From positions 1 to 9,098 of the forward strand of contig SKVA01000146.1 in assembly GCA_007129695.1 (NCBI GenBank): DNA of 9,098 nucleotides, written 5' to 3'. The translations under genes and the position numbers were made by a program. Within the stretch, counting starts at the first letter, position 1; every line of letters begins with the position of its first letter. The notes beneath the pieces are model-generated. The model was not told the origin of the DNA. It worked only from the letters and a program-made list of their open reading frames with translations, and made no database searches. The stretch comes from Spirochaetaceae bacterium. GTDB lineage: Bacteria > Spirochaetota > Spirochaetia > DSM-27196 > SLST01. Below, piece by piece: positions 1 through 6,521 of this stretch.

Positions 1-9
1 TATTGTCGG

Positions 10-1089
10 TTGCGTCGGCGGCTGTTCGTGAACGCCGCGGTTCTTCTGGTGTTGATGGTCGGCGCGTACCCGGCGCACGCGCGCGACCAGATCGGTGGCG
101 TGAGCTTCTTCGATGGGGATCCGCTCCTGATCCGCGACGGAGTGCGCCTGGTGCCCAGAATCGACTTCGGGACGCGGGTGGAGAACTTCGACGCGTTCAT
201 CACCGATGAGAGAAGCTCGGTAGAGATCGTTCTGGATCGGGCTACCGGAATCGACGCAACGATCACGATCGCTGCGTCGACGCGGCTCTACCTTGATGTC
301 ACCGCGCTGCGCCCGGAGCAGGACGCGACGGTGGAGCTTATCGGCGGAACCGTGTCCGTGGTCGCCCGGAGCCTCGGCCGCGCGTCGCGGTTCAGCGTGA
401 CGACGCCGACCGCGGTGTTCGGTGTGCGCGGGACGACCTTCACGATCGTCGGTGCCGAAGGAGGCGATCTCCTGGTAGTCGCCGATGAAGGGATGGTCGA
501 GGTGACCGACGCCGGCGGTCGAATCGCGTTCGCATCACCCGGCGAGGCGGTCGAAATAGACCCGGAGGAGGCGATCCTTCGGACCCGGCGGTACGACCGC
601 GCGCGGCGCGACCTCTTCGTCGACGAATGGCGGCGCGAGAGGCGGGCGGTGCTGCTGCGGCGCGCCGAACGGCTGATCCCGCTCTACGCCGACCGGTACG
701 CGATCGCGCGGGAACGGTTCATCGCGCACTACCGACAGCTGCTCGCGCGGCGCGATGTGTTCGACGCGTGGATGGAGGAGGGGCGTCGCGGCCTACCGGG
801 CAGGCCGATCGAGCAGGCGCAGGCGGCACGCGAGATCTTCGGTCTGATCCGCCAGATCCGGGTGAGCGCGCGCGCGTATGAGTCGCTGCTTGATCAGCTC
901 GATCGGATCGCGGGAGTCGTCGCGGGAACCCGACTCGATCACGATGTGTTCAGGCAGGTCCACAACGACCGGCCGATCTTTGACGAGCGTTTCGCGGAGG
1001 TGCGATCGATCCTCAAGGCGTACGCGCTGCGCCACGGCGGTGTGGTCCCGCGATTCCCGGCCGATGAGGCCCCGGCCGATGTCGACTGA
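10..1089 (+). CDS. Exported FecR-domain protein with Arg-rich helical C-terminal region
   Basis: The predicted product is 359 aa if it starts at the TTG at 10. The frame is open to the window edge, so the true start may lie further left. Residues 1-24 look like a signal peptide: Arg-rich n-region (RRR), hydrophobic core, and an AHA cleavage site before RDQIGG. Residues of about 28-185 resemble a FecR domain (PF04773 type): beta-rich, with the hallmark TPTAVFGVRGTTF at about 132-144. From about 190 to 345 the protein is Arg/Glu-rich and looks helical, possibly coiled coil; I do not recognise a family there. FecR proper is a transmembrane anti-sigma regulator of iron-dicitrate uptake. Here there is no visible membrane anchor after the signal peptide and no sigma factor in view, so a periplasmic or envelope-associated beta-scaffold is likelier than a FecR-type regulator. 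The stop overlaps the methyltransferase start by 11 nt, which suggests translational coupling. The domain call is firm; the function is unknown. Confidence 0.8.
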   Translation: MRRRLFVNAAVLLVLMVGAYPAHARDQIGGVSFFDGDPLLIRDGVRLVPRIDFGTRVENFDAFITDERSSVEIVLDRATGIDATITIAASTRLYLDVTALRPEQDATVELIGGTVSVVARSLGRASRFSVTTPTAVFGVRGTTFTIVGAEGGDLLVVADEGMVEVTDAGGRIAFASPGEAVEIDPEEAILRTRRYDRARRDLFVDEWRRERRAVLLRRAERLIPLYADRYAIARERFIAHYRQLLARRDVFDAWMEEGRRGLPGRPIEQAQAAREIFGLIRQIRVSARAYESLLDQLDRIAGVVAGTRLDHDVFRQVHNDRPIFDERFAEVRSILKAYALRHGGVVPRFPADEAPADVD

Positions 1090-1861
1090 GTTCTACACCG
1101 CGCTCGCCGAGCACTACGACGCGCTTTTTCGCATCGAGAAGACCACCCTCCGGTTCCTGACCGACCACGGTGCCGTCCACGGCGCGCGCGTCCTTGACGT
1201 CGCGTGCGGAAGCGGCGCGTACACGCGCGCGCTCGTCGACCGCGGAGTCGACGCGTTCGGGACCGATCTGTCCGACGCGATGATCGACCGCGCGCGCTCT
1301 TGCGGTCTTGCCGCCGACCGGTGCGAAGTCGCCGACATGCTCGATGCCCGTGATCATCACGCTGCGCCCTTTGATCTGGTCTTCTGCATAGGCAACTCGA
1401 TAGCGCACCTGTCGTCGTACGACGACGTCTCACGGTTCGTCGCGAGCGCGGCCGATGCGTTGTGCGCCGGGGGAACGCTGGTCCTGCAGTTCGTTGACGT
1501 GTCGGACCTACCGGTCGACGGCGAACGACGCCTGCCCGCGTTGCAGGGTCCCGGCGTGGAGTTCGAGCGGACGTACCGGCGCGTCGGAGCCGACGCGATC
1601 CACTTCGACGCGCGGTTGATCGTGGAATCGAACCGGTCGAATCGCCCGGCTTCGGGCGCTCCTCGAACGGCCGATCTGTCGCAGCGCCTCCTGCTGCTAT
1701 CGGCCGATCGAATCGAGCGGATGCTCTGCGCTTGCGGGTTCGGGTCGGTTCTGGTATACGGTGGGTTCGGCGCTGCGCCACCACGGCCGGACTCGTGGGT
1801 CCGGGTGGTGGTCGCCTCGCGCGCACGTCCTGAGACCGTGGAGGAACCGTGTCCCGACTGA
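1079..1861 (+). CDS. Class I SAM-dependent methyltransferase
   Basis: The product is 260 aa. SAM-binding motif I is VLDVACGSG at residues 38-46. The acidic residue ending beta-strand 2, expected to contact the SAM ribose, is D63 in GTDLS. A GNSIAHL stretch at about 105-111 recalls the GNS.AHL signature of glycine/sarcosine N-methyltransferase-like enzymes, but this does not fix the substrate. The ATG at 1079 is chosen because the conserved N-terminal AEHYDALF begins right after it and a GAGG (1066-1069) lies 9 nt upstream. An in-frame ATG at 1064 is possible but lacks a good ribosome-binding site. The gene overlaps the FecR-domain gene by 11 nt and the transporter gene by 13 nt, so it is probably one transcript with both. 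The middle position suggests it methylates a small molecule or envelope component handled by its neighbours, which is inference. The enzyme class is secure and the substrate unknown. Confidence 0.85.
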   Translation: MSTEFYTALAEHYDALFRIEKTTLRFLTDHGAVHGARVLDVACGSGAYTRALVDRGVDAFGTDLSDAMIDRARSCGLAADRCEVADMLDARDHHAAPFDLVFCIGNSIAHLSSYDDVSRFVASAADALCAGGTLVLQFVDVSDLPVDGERRLPALQGPGVEFERTYRRVGADAIHFDARLIVESNRSNRPASGAPRTADLSQRLLLLSADRIERMLCACGFGSVLVYGGFGAAPPRPDSWVRVVVASRARPETVEEPCPD

Positions 1862-3057
1862 AATTCGCCGGCGCCGACTACGCCGGAGCGCTCGGCTTCT
1901 TTGTCTACGCGTCGAGCGTCGTCGTCACGCCGATCGTGTTGCTGCGACTCGGCGAAGACCTTGCGTTCGGTCTGGCCGAAGGTGGCGGGATCGAGGCGGT
2001 CCGCGCGTTCTTCCTGCTTGCGATCCTCATCGCGAGCGGTGCGGCCGCCGCGCGTTGGGGCAAAATACCGACGCTGGCCGTCGGAGGGCTCGTACTGGCG
2101 GTTGGCCTGTTCGCGTACGCCGCCGCCCCAAGCTACGCGATCGTGCTTGCCGCGGTAGTTCTGGTCGGGCTGGGCGGTGGGATCCTTGAGGCGCTGATCA
2201 ACCCGCTGATACAGGATGCGCACCCCGACGACTCGGGGCGCTACCTGAACGTCGTCAACGCGTTCTTCAGCGTCGGCGTGCTGGTCTCGGTGGTGGTCGT
2301 CGGCGATCTACTGACCCGCGGCGTGTCGTGGCGGGTGCTTGTCGCCGGAGTCGGCGTACTGGCAGTCGGTACCGCGGCACTGTTCGGGTTCGCGAGCCGC
2401 CGCGACCGGCCGAATCGGCGCACCGCCGCCGTGGATGAGTCCGGCGCCGGGTTTCTTCGTTCGGCCGCGCGAATCGTGCGCGAACCGCTGTTCTGGATCT
2501 ATTCGGTAGCGATGTTCTGCGGCGGAGGCGCCGAAGGCGCGTTCACGTTCTGGAGCGCGAGCTACATCCAGATCCACTTCGATGCCGTTGCGCGCGCGGG
2601 CGCGATCGGCACCGCGGCGTTTGCGGCAGGCATGGTCGTAGGTCGCATCGGGTTCGGCCGTCTGGTTCGCCAGGGTGGACTCCAGACGCTGATCATCGCG
2701 TCGGCGCTCGCCGGCGTGGTCCTGAGCCTCATCGCGTACCGCGTCGACGGGATGGGTGCGCTCTACGCGGTGCTGTTTGCGGCGGGCGTGTCGATCGCGT
2801 GCTTCTGGCCGAGCATCCAGTCGCACGCGGCGACTCGCGTGCCGCACGACTCGACCACGCTGTTCGTGTTGCTGTCGTGCGCGGGGATCCCGGGGTTCGG
2901 CCTCACATCGTGGGCGATGGGTCTGATCGCGGAGCGTGCCGGCCTGCGCGCGAGCCTCCTTGTGATCCCGGCGCTGCTGATGGTGCTCGCCGTCGCGATG
3001 GTCGCCGGGTCGCGGATCGGTAGCCGGCCCGGGGGTCGGGAGAGCGCTACACGATGA
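1849..3057 (+). CDS. Major facilitator superfamily transporter
   Basis: The product is 402 aa, the usual MFS length, with regularly spaced hydrophobic segments consistent with about 12 membrane helices in two halves. The halves are joined by a polar, Arg-rich loop near residues 184-200 (SRRDRPNRRTAAVDE). The segment GLGGGILEALINPLIQDAHP followed by LNVVNAFFSVGVL recalls the fucose/FHS-like branch, where a conserved Asn and a Gly-rich helix 4-5 region occur. This resemblance is from memory and does not establish a sugar substrate. The GTG start at 1849 is supported by GGAGG at 1840-1844, a short 4-nt spacing. The start lies inside the methyltransferase reading frame (13-nt overlap), so the gene is probably translationally coupled. 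Its 3' end overlaps convergent glgA by 11 nt. The protein would sit in the inner membrane as importer or exporter; direction and substrate are unknown. Confidence 0.88.
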   Translation: MSRLKFAGADYAGALGFFVYASSVVVTPIVLLRLGEDLAFGLAEGGGIEAVRAFFLLAILIASGAAAARWGKIPTLAVGGLVLAVGLFAYAAAPSYAIVLAAVVLVGLGGGILEALINPLIQDAHPDDSGRYLNVVNAFFSVGVLVSVVVVGDLLTRGVSWRVLVAGVGVLAVGTAALFGFASRRDRPNRRTAAVDESGAGFLRSAARIVREPLFWIYSVAMFCGGGAEGAFTFWSASYIQIHFDAVARAGAIGTAAFAAGMVVGRIGFGRLVRQGGLQTLIIASALAGVVLSLIAYRVDGMGALYAVLFAAGVSIACFWPSIQSHAATRVPHDSTTLFVLLSCAGIPGFGLTSWAMGLIAERAGLRASLLVIPALLMVLAVAMVAGSRIGSRPGGRESATR

Positions 3058-4552
3058 GCGGTCGATCGAGCATCTGCTCGTAGAGCCCGAAATACGCGCG
3101 CGCGGTCGCGGCGTGGCTGAACCGTTGGCTCGAGTCGCGCATGATCCGCGCAACGTTCGCGGATCGAAGCTCGGCGTCGCATTGGAAGAACCGGACCGCT
3201 TCCGACAGCGCCCATCGCAGCCCGCTCGTATCGTAGTTGCGGAACACGAACCCGTTGCCGCCGCCGGTCGACGGATCGAGGTGCGTTACCGTGTCGTGCA
3301 GGCCTCCGGTGTCGTGGACGACCGGCAGCGACCCGTAGATCGCGCCGATCATCTGCGGCAGCCCGCACGGCTCAAAGCGCGACGGCATCAGCACGAAGTC
3401 CGACGCGGCGAACCCCAGGCAGGAGAGCCGTTCGTTGAAGTCGCACACGGCGACGCGACGACCGATGCGCGAGCGCGTAACCGTGTCGCGGATTCTCTGC
3501 TGGTACGGGCCGTCGGCGATGAACGCAATCTGCATCCCGACGAGCGTGTGCTCGCGGACGAGCTCCGGAAGCAGCTCGTCGAGTAGCTCGCATCCCTTCT
3601 GCGACGGATCGAGTCGCGACGGCCAGAAGAACAGCGGCGCGTCCGGGTCCTCCGGAAGACCGACCTCTGCCTGGAACGCGGTCTTGTTCGCTCGCTTCCC
3701 GCTCCGGTGGTCGTCGGCGGTGTAGTTCGTCACAAGGCTCCGATCGGTATCGGGCCGATACCGCTCGGGAGGGGCGTTGAGAATCCCTGCCGCGCATCCG
3801 GAACGGTGCTTTTCGATCACCTCCTGCCGGACGCTGTTCGGCACGAAGTGGTGATCGCCGCGGACCACCTCGTCCAGGAACGTCGGGCTCACCGTGTTCA
3901 CGAAGTGCGATGAGAAGATGCCGCTTGCGAGCAGATCGACCGGATTGTCGCGTCCGATCGACTCGAACTCCGCGGGGAATCGGGCGAAGTAGAGCTGCCG
4001 CCAGAAGTCACCAACCGGAATGCCGCTGCGCTCGATCGTATCGATGTCCGCGTACTGCGTGTGGATATTGTGGATCGTCATCAGACACGGGATATCGAGC
4101 CGCCGCGCCGCGCCGACCACCAGCCCGGTCATCCAGTCGTTGCAGTGCACCAGGTCGGGACTCACCTCGGTCAGGATGTGGTTGATCACTTCCCGCTGAA
4201 ACCGCAGCGATGATTCGAGCTCGTCGCCGCTGTAGACGCCGACTCGCCGGTGGAAGAAGCTGTCCTCGGCGAAGTGGAGCCGCCGTTCGGGGACCTTCCG
4301 TTTGTAGTCGCGCATGTGTTTGGCCACGAGCGTGCTGATGTCGCCGTGGAACATCCGGCGGTAGTTCGGGAGCGCTACGTGGACGTCGGCGCCCATCTCG
4401 TAGAGCGCGGCGACGATGCCCTGAGTGACGTCGGCCATCCCGCCGGCCTTCGCGACGACTCGGCCGCCGTTGTGACTCATGCCCGGAGGAACCGATGCGA
4501 TCTCGGGGGTGACCACAAGGATCCGTGGTCCTTTCTTCTTTACCCTGACCAT
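3047..4552 (-). CDS. glgA: Glycogen synthase, ADP-glucose type (GT5)
   Basis: The product is 501 aa, normal for bacterial GlgA. It transfers glucose from ADP-glucose to the non-reducing end of alpha-1,4-glucan in the cytoplasm. The N-terminal Rossmann half opens with ILVVTPEIASVPPG, and the nucleotide-sugar loop KAGGMADV at 35-42 is the family's K-x-G-G motif. The C-terminal half carries RFEPCGLPQ, with the conserved Glu at 394, followed by VVHDTGGLHDTV. About ten residues (GMSHNGGRVV) are inserted just before K-x-G-G compared with E. coli-type GlgA; I recall similar insertions in a subset of glycogen/starch synthases. The ATG at 4552 is chosen because it begins immediately before the Rossmann strand and has GGGAG 5 nt upstream. 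The reading frame continues upstream to about 5020, but there it runs antisense to the GH77 gene and shows no GT5 sequence. The gene is divergent from the GH77 gene and convergent with the MFS gene. Confidence 0.95.
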   Translation of the reverse strand: MVRVKKKGPRILVVTPEIASVPPGMSHNGGRVVAKAGGMADVTQGIVAALYEMGADVHVALPNYRRMFHGDISTLVAKHMRDYKRKVPERRLHFAEDSFFHRRVGVYSGDELESSLRFQREVINHILTEVSPDLVHCNDWMTGLVVGAARRLDIPCLMTIHNIHTQYADIDTIERSGIPVGDFWRQLYFARFPAEFESIGRDNPVDLLASGIFSSHFVNTVSPTFLDEVVRGDHHFVPNSVRQEVIEKHRSGCAAGILNAPPERYRPDTDRSLVTNYTADDHRSGKRANKTAFQAEVGLPEDPDAPLFFWPSRLDPSQKGCELLDELLPELVREHTLVGMQIAFIADGPYQQRIRDTVTRSRIGRRVAVCDFNERLSCLGFAASDFVLMPSRFEPCGLPQMIGAIYGSLPVVHDTGGLHDTVTHLDPSTGGGNGFVFRNYDTSGLRWALSEAVRFFQCDAELRSANVARIMRDSSQRFSHAATARAYFGLYEQMLDRPLIV

Positions 4553-4567
4553 CACCGCTCCCACGAC

Positions 4568-4596
4568 ATGATACCCGCGAATTCGGCGATGGGCAA
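4568..4596 (-). promoter_or_regulatory. Predicted sigma-70-type promoter of glgA
   Basis: On the minus strand a -35 TTGCCC (4591-4596, 4 of 6 to consensus) and a -10 TATCAT (4568-4573, 5 of 6) are separated by exactly 17 bp. The expected +1 is near 4561, giving a leader of about 9 nt in which the glgA ribosome-binding site (GGAG) sits at the very 5' end. It is the only good candidate in the 115-bp gap on this strand. Confidence 0.65.
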
Positions 4597-4617
4597 ACAC
4601 TTTGGGCGGAGTCGGTC

Positions 4618-4648
4618 GCGCAGCCGGCCGCCTTTCCGTCGGCTGCGC
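4618..4648. repeat. Perfect 9-bp inverted repeat between divergent promoters (operator candidate)
   Basis: GCGCAGCCG at 4618-4626 and CGGCTGCGC at 4640-4648 are perfect inverted copies around a 13-nt centre. Relative to the predicted starts the repeat spans about -57 to -87 of glgA and about -20 to -50 of the GH77 gene. That placement suits a regulator able to repress the GH77 promoter and to influence glgA from upstream. Neither predicted transcript would contain it, which argues against an RNA hairpin role. The binding factor is unknown, and GC-rich DNA makes chance repeats easier. Confidence 0.5.
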
Positions 4649-4653
4649 TACGA

Positions 4654-4662
4654 TGGTATGCT
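4654..4662 (+). promoter_or_regulatory. Predicted extended -10 promoter of the GH77 gene
   Basis: TGG directly precedes TATGCT (4657-4662), forming an extended -10 element (TGn plus hexamer, 4 of 6 to TATAAT). No convincing -35 hexamer lies 16-18 bp upstream; the best is TTCCGT at 4634-4639. The expected +1 falls at 4668-4669, on the ATG of the GH77 gene, so the transcript would be leaderless. This agrees with the lack of a Shine-Dalgarno sequence ahead of that ATG. Confidence 0.45.
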
Positions 4663-4667
4663 TGCGT

Positions 4668-6521
4668 ATGCCAGAGAAACCGATCGACGCGGCGCTCGAC
4701 ATCCTCGGTACGCGCCGGCTCCTTCTGTCGATCCACGATTCGAGTTTTCCAAGTCGTCCAGAAGAGGAGATCGGTCGCGGATCGCCGTACGCGCTCGGCG
4801 GGTACGATTTCCTGTCGTTCATCCGCTCTCTTGGCTTCAACGGTATCCAGTGCGGCCCGCAGGGGCGGACCGCCCGGGGCAATCCGTCACCGTACGACAG
4901 CACCGCATTTTCGCGCAACCCGCTGTCGCTCGCGTTCTCGAACCTGCCCGACCGGTGGCAGGCCCTGGTCGATCGCTCGGCGATCGAACACGCCGTGGAA
5001 TCGACGACGCTCGCGGCCACCGACCGGTCCGACCACGAGCAGGCCTACGACACGAATGCGCGCCTGCTCACGCTCGCGCATGAAGCACACGCTAACCTAC
5101 CAACCGACTCGTTCGATGCGTTTCGGGCGGCGAACCGGCACTGGCTCGAGCCCGACGCGGTCTACCAGGCGTTGACCGGCGATCACGACTCGCTCGACTG
5201 GACGACGTGGGCCGACAGCCGCGGAGACCGGACGCTCTTCTGCGCCGATGGGCGTACCCGTGCCCGCTCCGAGCGTCGCGTCGCGGAGATCCGCCGTCAG
5301 TACGCGGTGCAGATCGAGCGGTACGAGCTTGCGCAGTTTCTGGTGCACGAGCAGCACGCGCAGTTCCAGCAAGCCGCGCACCAGATCGGCGTTGCGCTGC
5401 TCGCCGATTTGCAGGTCGGACTCTCATCGCGTGACATCTGGCGGTTTCAGCCGCTGTTCATGCCGGGGTACCGGCTCGGCGCGCCGCCGAGCCGGACCAA
5501 CAGCGAAGGTCAGCCGTGGGGGTACCGTGTGCTCGATCCGGCGTGGTACGCCGAACCGACGGCGATCGGTAGCGTTGTCGACTACCTGCGCGCGCGGTCG
5601 GACAAGCTGATGGCGGAGTTCGACGGCGTGCGCATCGACCACCCGCAGGGCCTCGTCTGTCCGTGGGTCTACCGGGACGACGACCCCGATCCGTTTCACG
5701 CGGTGCAGCACGGTGCGCGACTCTTCTCGTCGCCCGATCTTGCCGATCATCCCGACTTGCGCGCGTACGCGATCGCGCGATCCGATCAGCTCGCGCGCGG
5801 CGCCCACATCCGTCACGCCGACGCGTGGGTCACCAGCCTCGACGACGATCAGGTTGAGCGGTACGGCACGCTGCTCGCGGTGGTTGTCGAGTCCGCGCGG
5901 CGGTTCGGCAGAGACGCGCGCGACGTCGCGTGCGAGACGCTGAGCACGCAACCGTATCCGCTGAAGCGCGTCATGGAGCGCTTCGCACTCGGTCGTTTCC
6001 GGATCACGCAGAAGATGAAGGTCGATGTACGCGACGATCCGTACCGAAGCGATCGTGCGTCCCGGTCGGACTGGATCATGATGGGCAATCACGACACCCC
6101 TTCGATCTGGAGCGTCGTCGATCGATGGCGCGCTGAGGATCGTACCGCCGAACCGGCGGCGTACCTGGCGCGCAGGCTGATGCCTGCCGATCAGGTCGAC
6201 CGGTACGAGCGCGCGCTGCGCGACGACGCCAGGCAGATGGTCCACGCGCTCTTTGCCGACGTGCTTGTCAGCAACGCCGAAAATGCCGTGGTGTTCTTTG
6301 CCGACCTGATCGGCAGCCGCGAGACCTACAACCGTCCAGGAACAGTCGGGTCGCAGAACTGGAGCCTGCGCGTTCCGCCGTCGTACCGCGATGACTACGC
6401 CCGGCAGGCGCCGGCGCTCGATGCGCTCAACATCGCGTACTCGGCGTCTGTCGCGCTGCGCTCGCCGCTGGTGCGGCACCCCGATTCCGAGCGACTCGCC
6501 TACCGGCTGAATAACCCGTAG
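4668..6521 (+). CDS. Divergent GH77 family 4-alpha-glucanotransferase (amylomaltase-like)
   Basis: The product is 617 aa; compact GH77 amylomaltases are about 500. These enzymes cut alpha-1,4-glucan and rejoin it to another sugar chain, serving maltodextrin and glycogen turnover in the cytoplasm. GH77 landmarks appear in order: SPYDSTAFSRNPLSL (SPY and NP near the N-terminus); SSRDIWRFQPLF, then GAPPSR and EGQPWGY; RIDHPQG with the likely nucleophile D324; CET with the likely acid/base E423; NHDTPS with the likely third Asp D476; and near the end NRPGTVGSQNWSLRVP. Two motifs depart from the usual forms I know, AEDLG (here CETLS) and GTHDN (here GNHDT). The nucleophile-to-acid/base spacing is about 99 residues against about 47 in Thermus amylomaltase, implying an insertion. 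The ATG at 4668 is chosen from the promoter position; an ATG at 4653 and a TTG at 4602 are in frame but fit worse. The gene is divergent from glgA, and its 3' end overlaps the radical SAM gene by 22 nt. Confidence 0.85.
   Translation: MPEKPIDAALDILGTRRLLLSIHDSSFPSRPEEEIGRGSPYALGGYDFLSFIRSLGFNGIQCGPQGRTARGNPSPYDSTAFSRNPLSLAFSNLPDRWQALVDRSAIEHAVESTTLAATDRSDHEQAYDTNARLLTLAHEAHANLPTDSFDAFRAANRHWLEPDAVYQALTGDHDSLDWTTWADSRGDRTLFCADGRTRARSERRVAEIRRQYAVQIERYELAQFLVHEQHAQFQQAAHQIGVALLADLQVGLSSRDIWRFQPLFMPGYRLGAPPSRTNSEGQPWGYRVLDPAWYAEPTAIGSVVDYLRARSDKLMAEFDGVRIDHPQGLVCPWVYRDDDPDPFHAVQHGARLFSSPDLADHPDLRAYAIARSDQLARGAHIRHADAWVTSLDDDQVERYGTLLAVVVESARRFGRDARDVACETLSTQPYPLKRVMERFALGRFRITQKMKVDVRDDPYRSDRASRSDWIMMGNHDTPSIWSVVDRWRAEDRTAEPAAYLARRLMPADQVDRYERALRDDARQMVHALFADVLVSNAENAVVFFADLIGSRETYNRPGTVGSQNWSLRVPPSYRDDYARQAPALDALNIAYSASVALRSPLVRHPDSERLAYRLNNP

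Noticed and set aside
939..1826. Long open frame on the minus strand opposite the methyltransferase gene (295 codons)
   Set aside because: It is low-complexity, Arg/Thr/Ser-rich, has no recognisable domain and mirrors a clear methyltransferase. Such antisense frames are usual in GC-rich DNA.
3067..3080. Short inverted repeat CGAGCA/TGCTCG near the glgA and MFS 3' ends, considered as a bidirectional terminator
   Set aside because: The loop is only 2-4 nt, the stem 5-6 bp, and neither side has a T-run.
4553..5020. N-terminal extension of glycogen synthase by 156 codons
   Set aside because: It would run antisense through the GH77 gene, lacks GT5 similarity, and the ATG at 4552 has a ribosome-binding site and a promoter just upstream.
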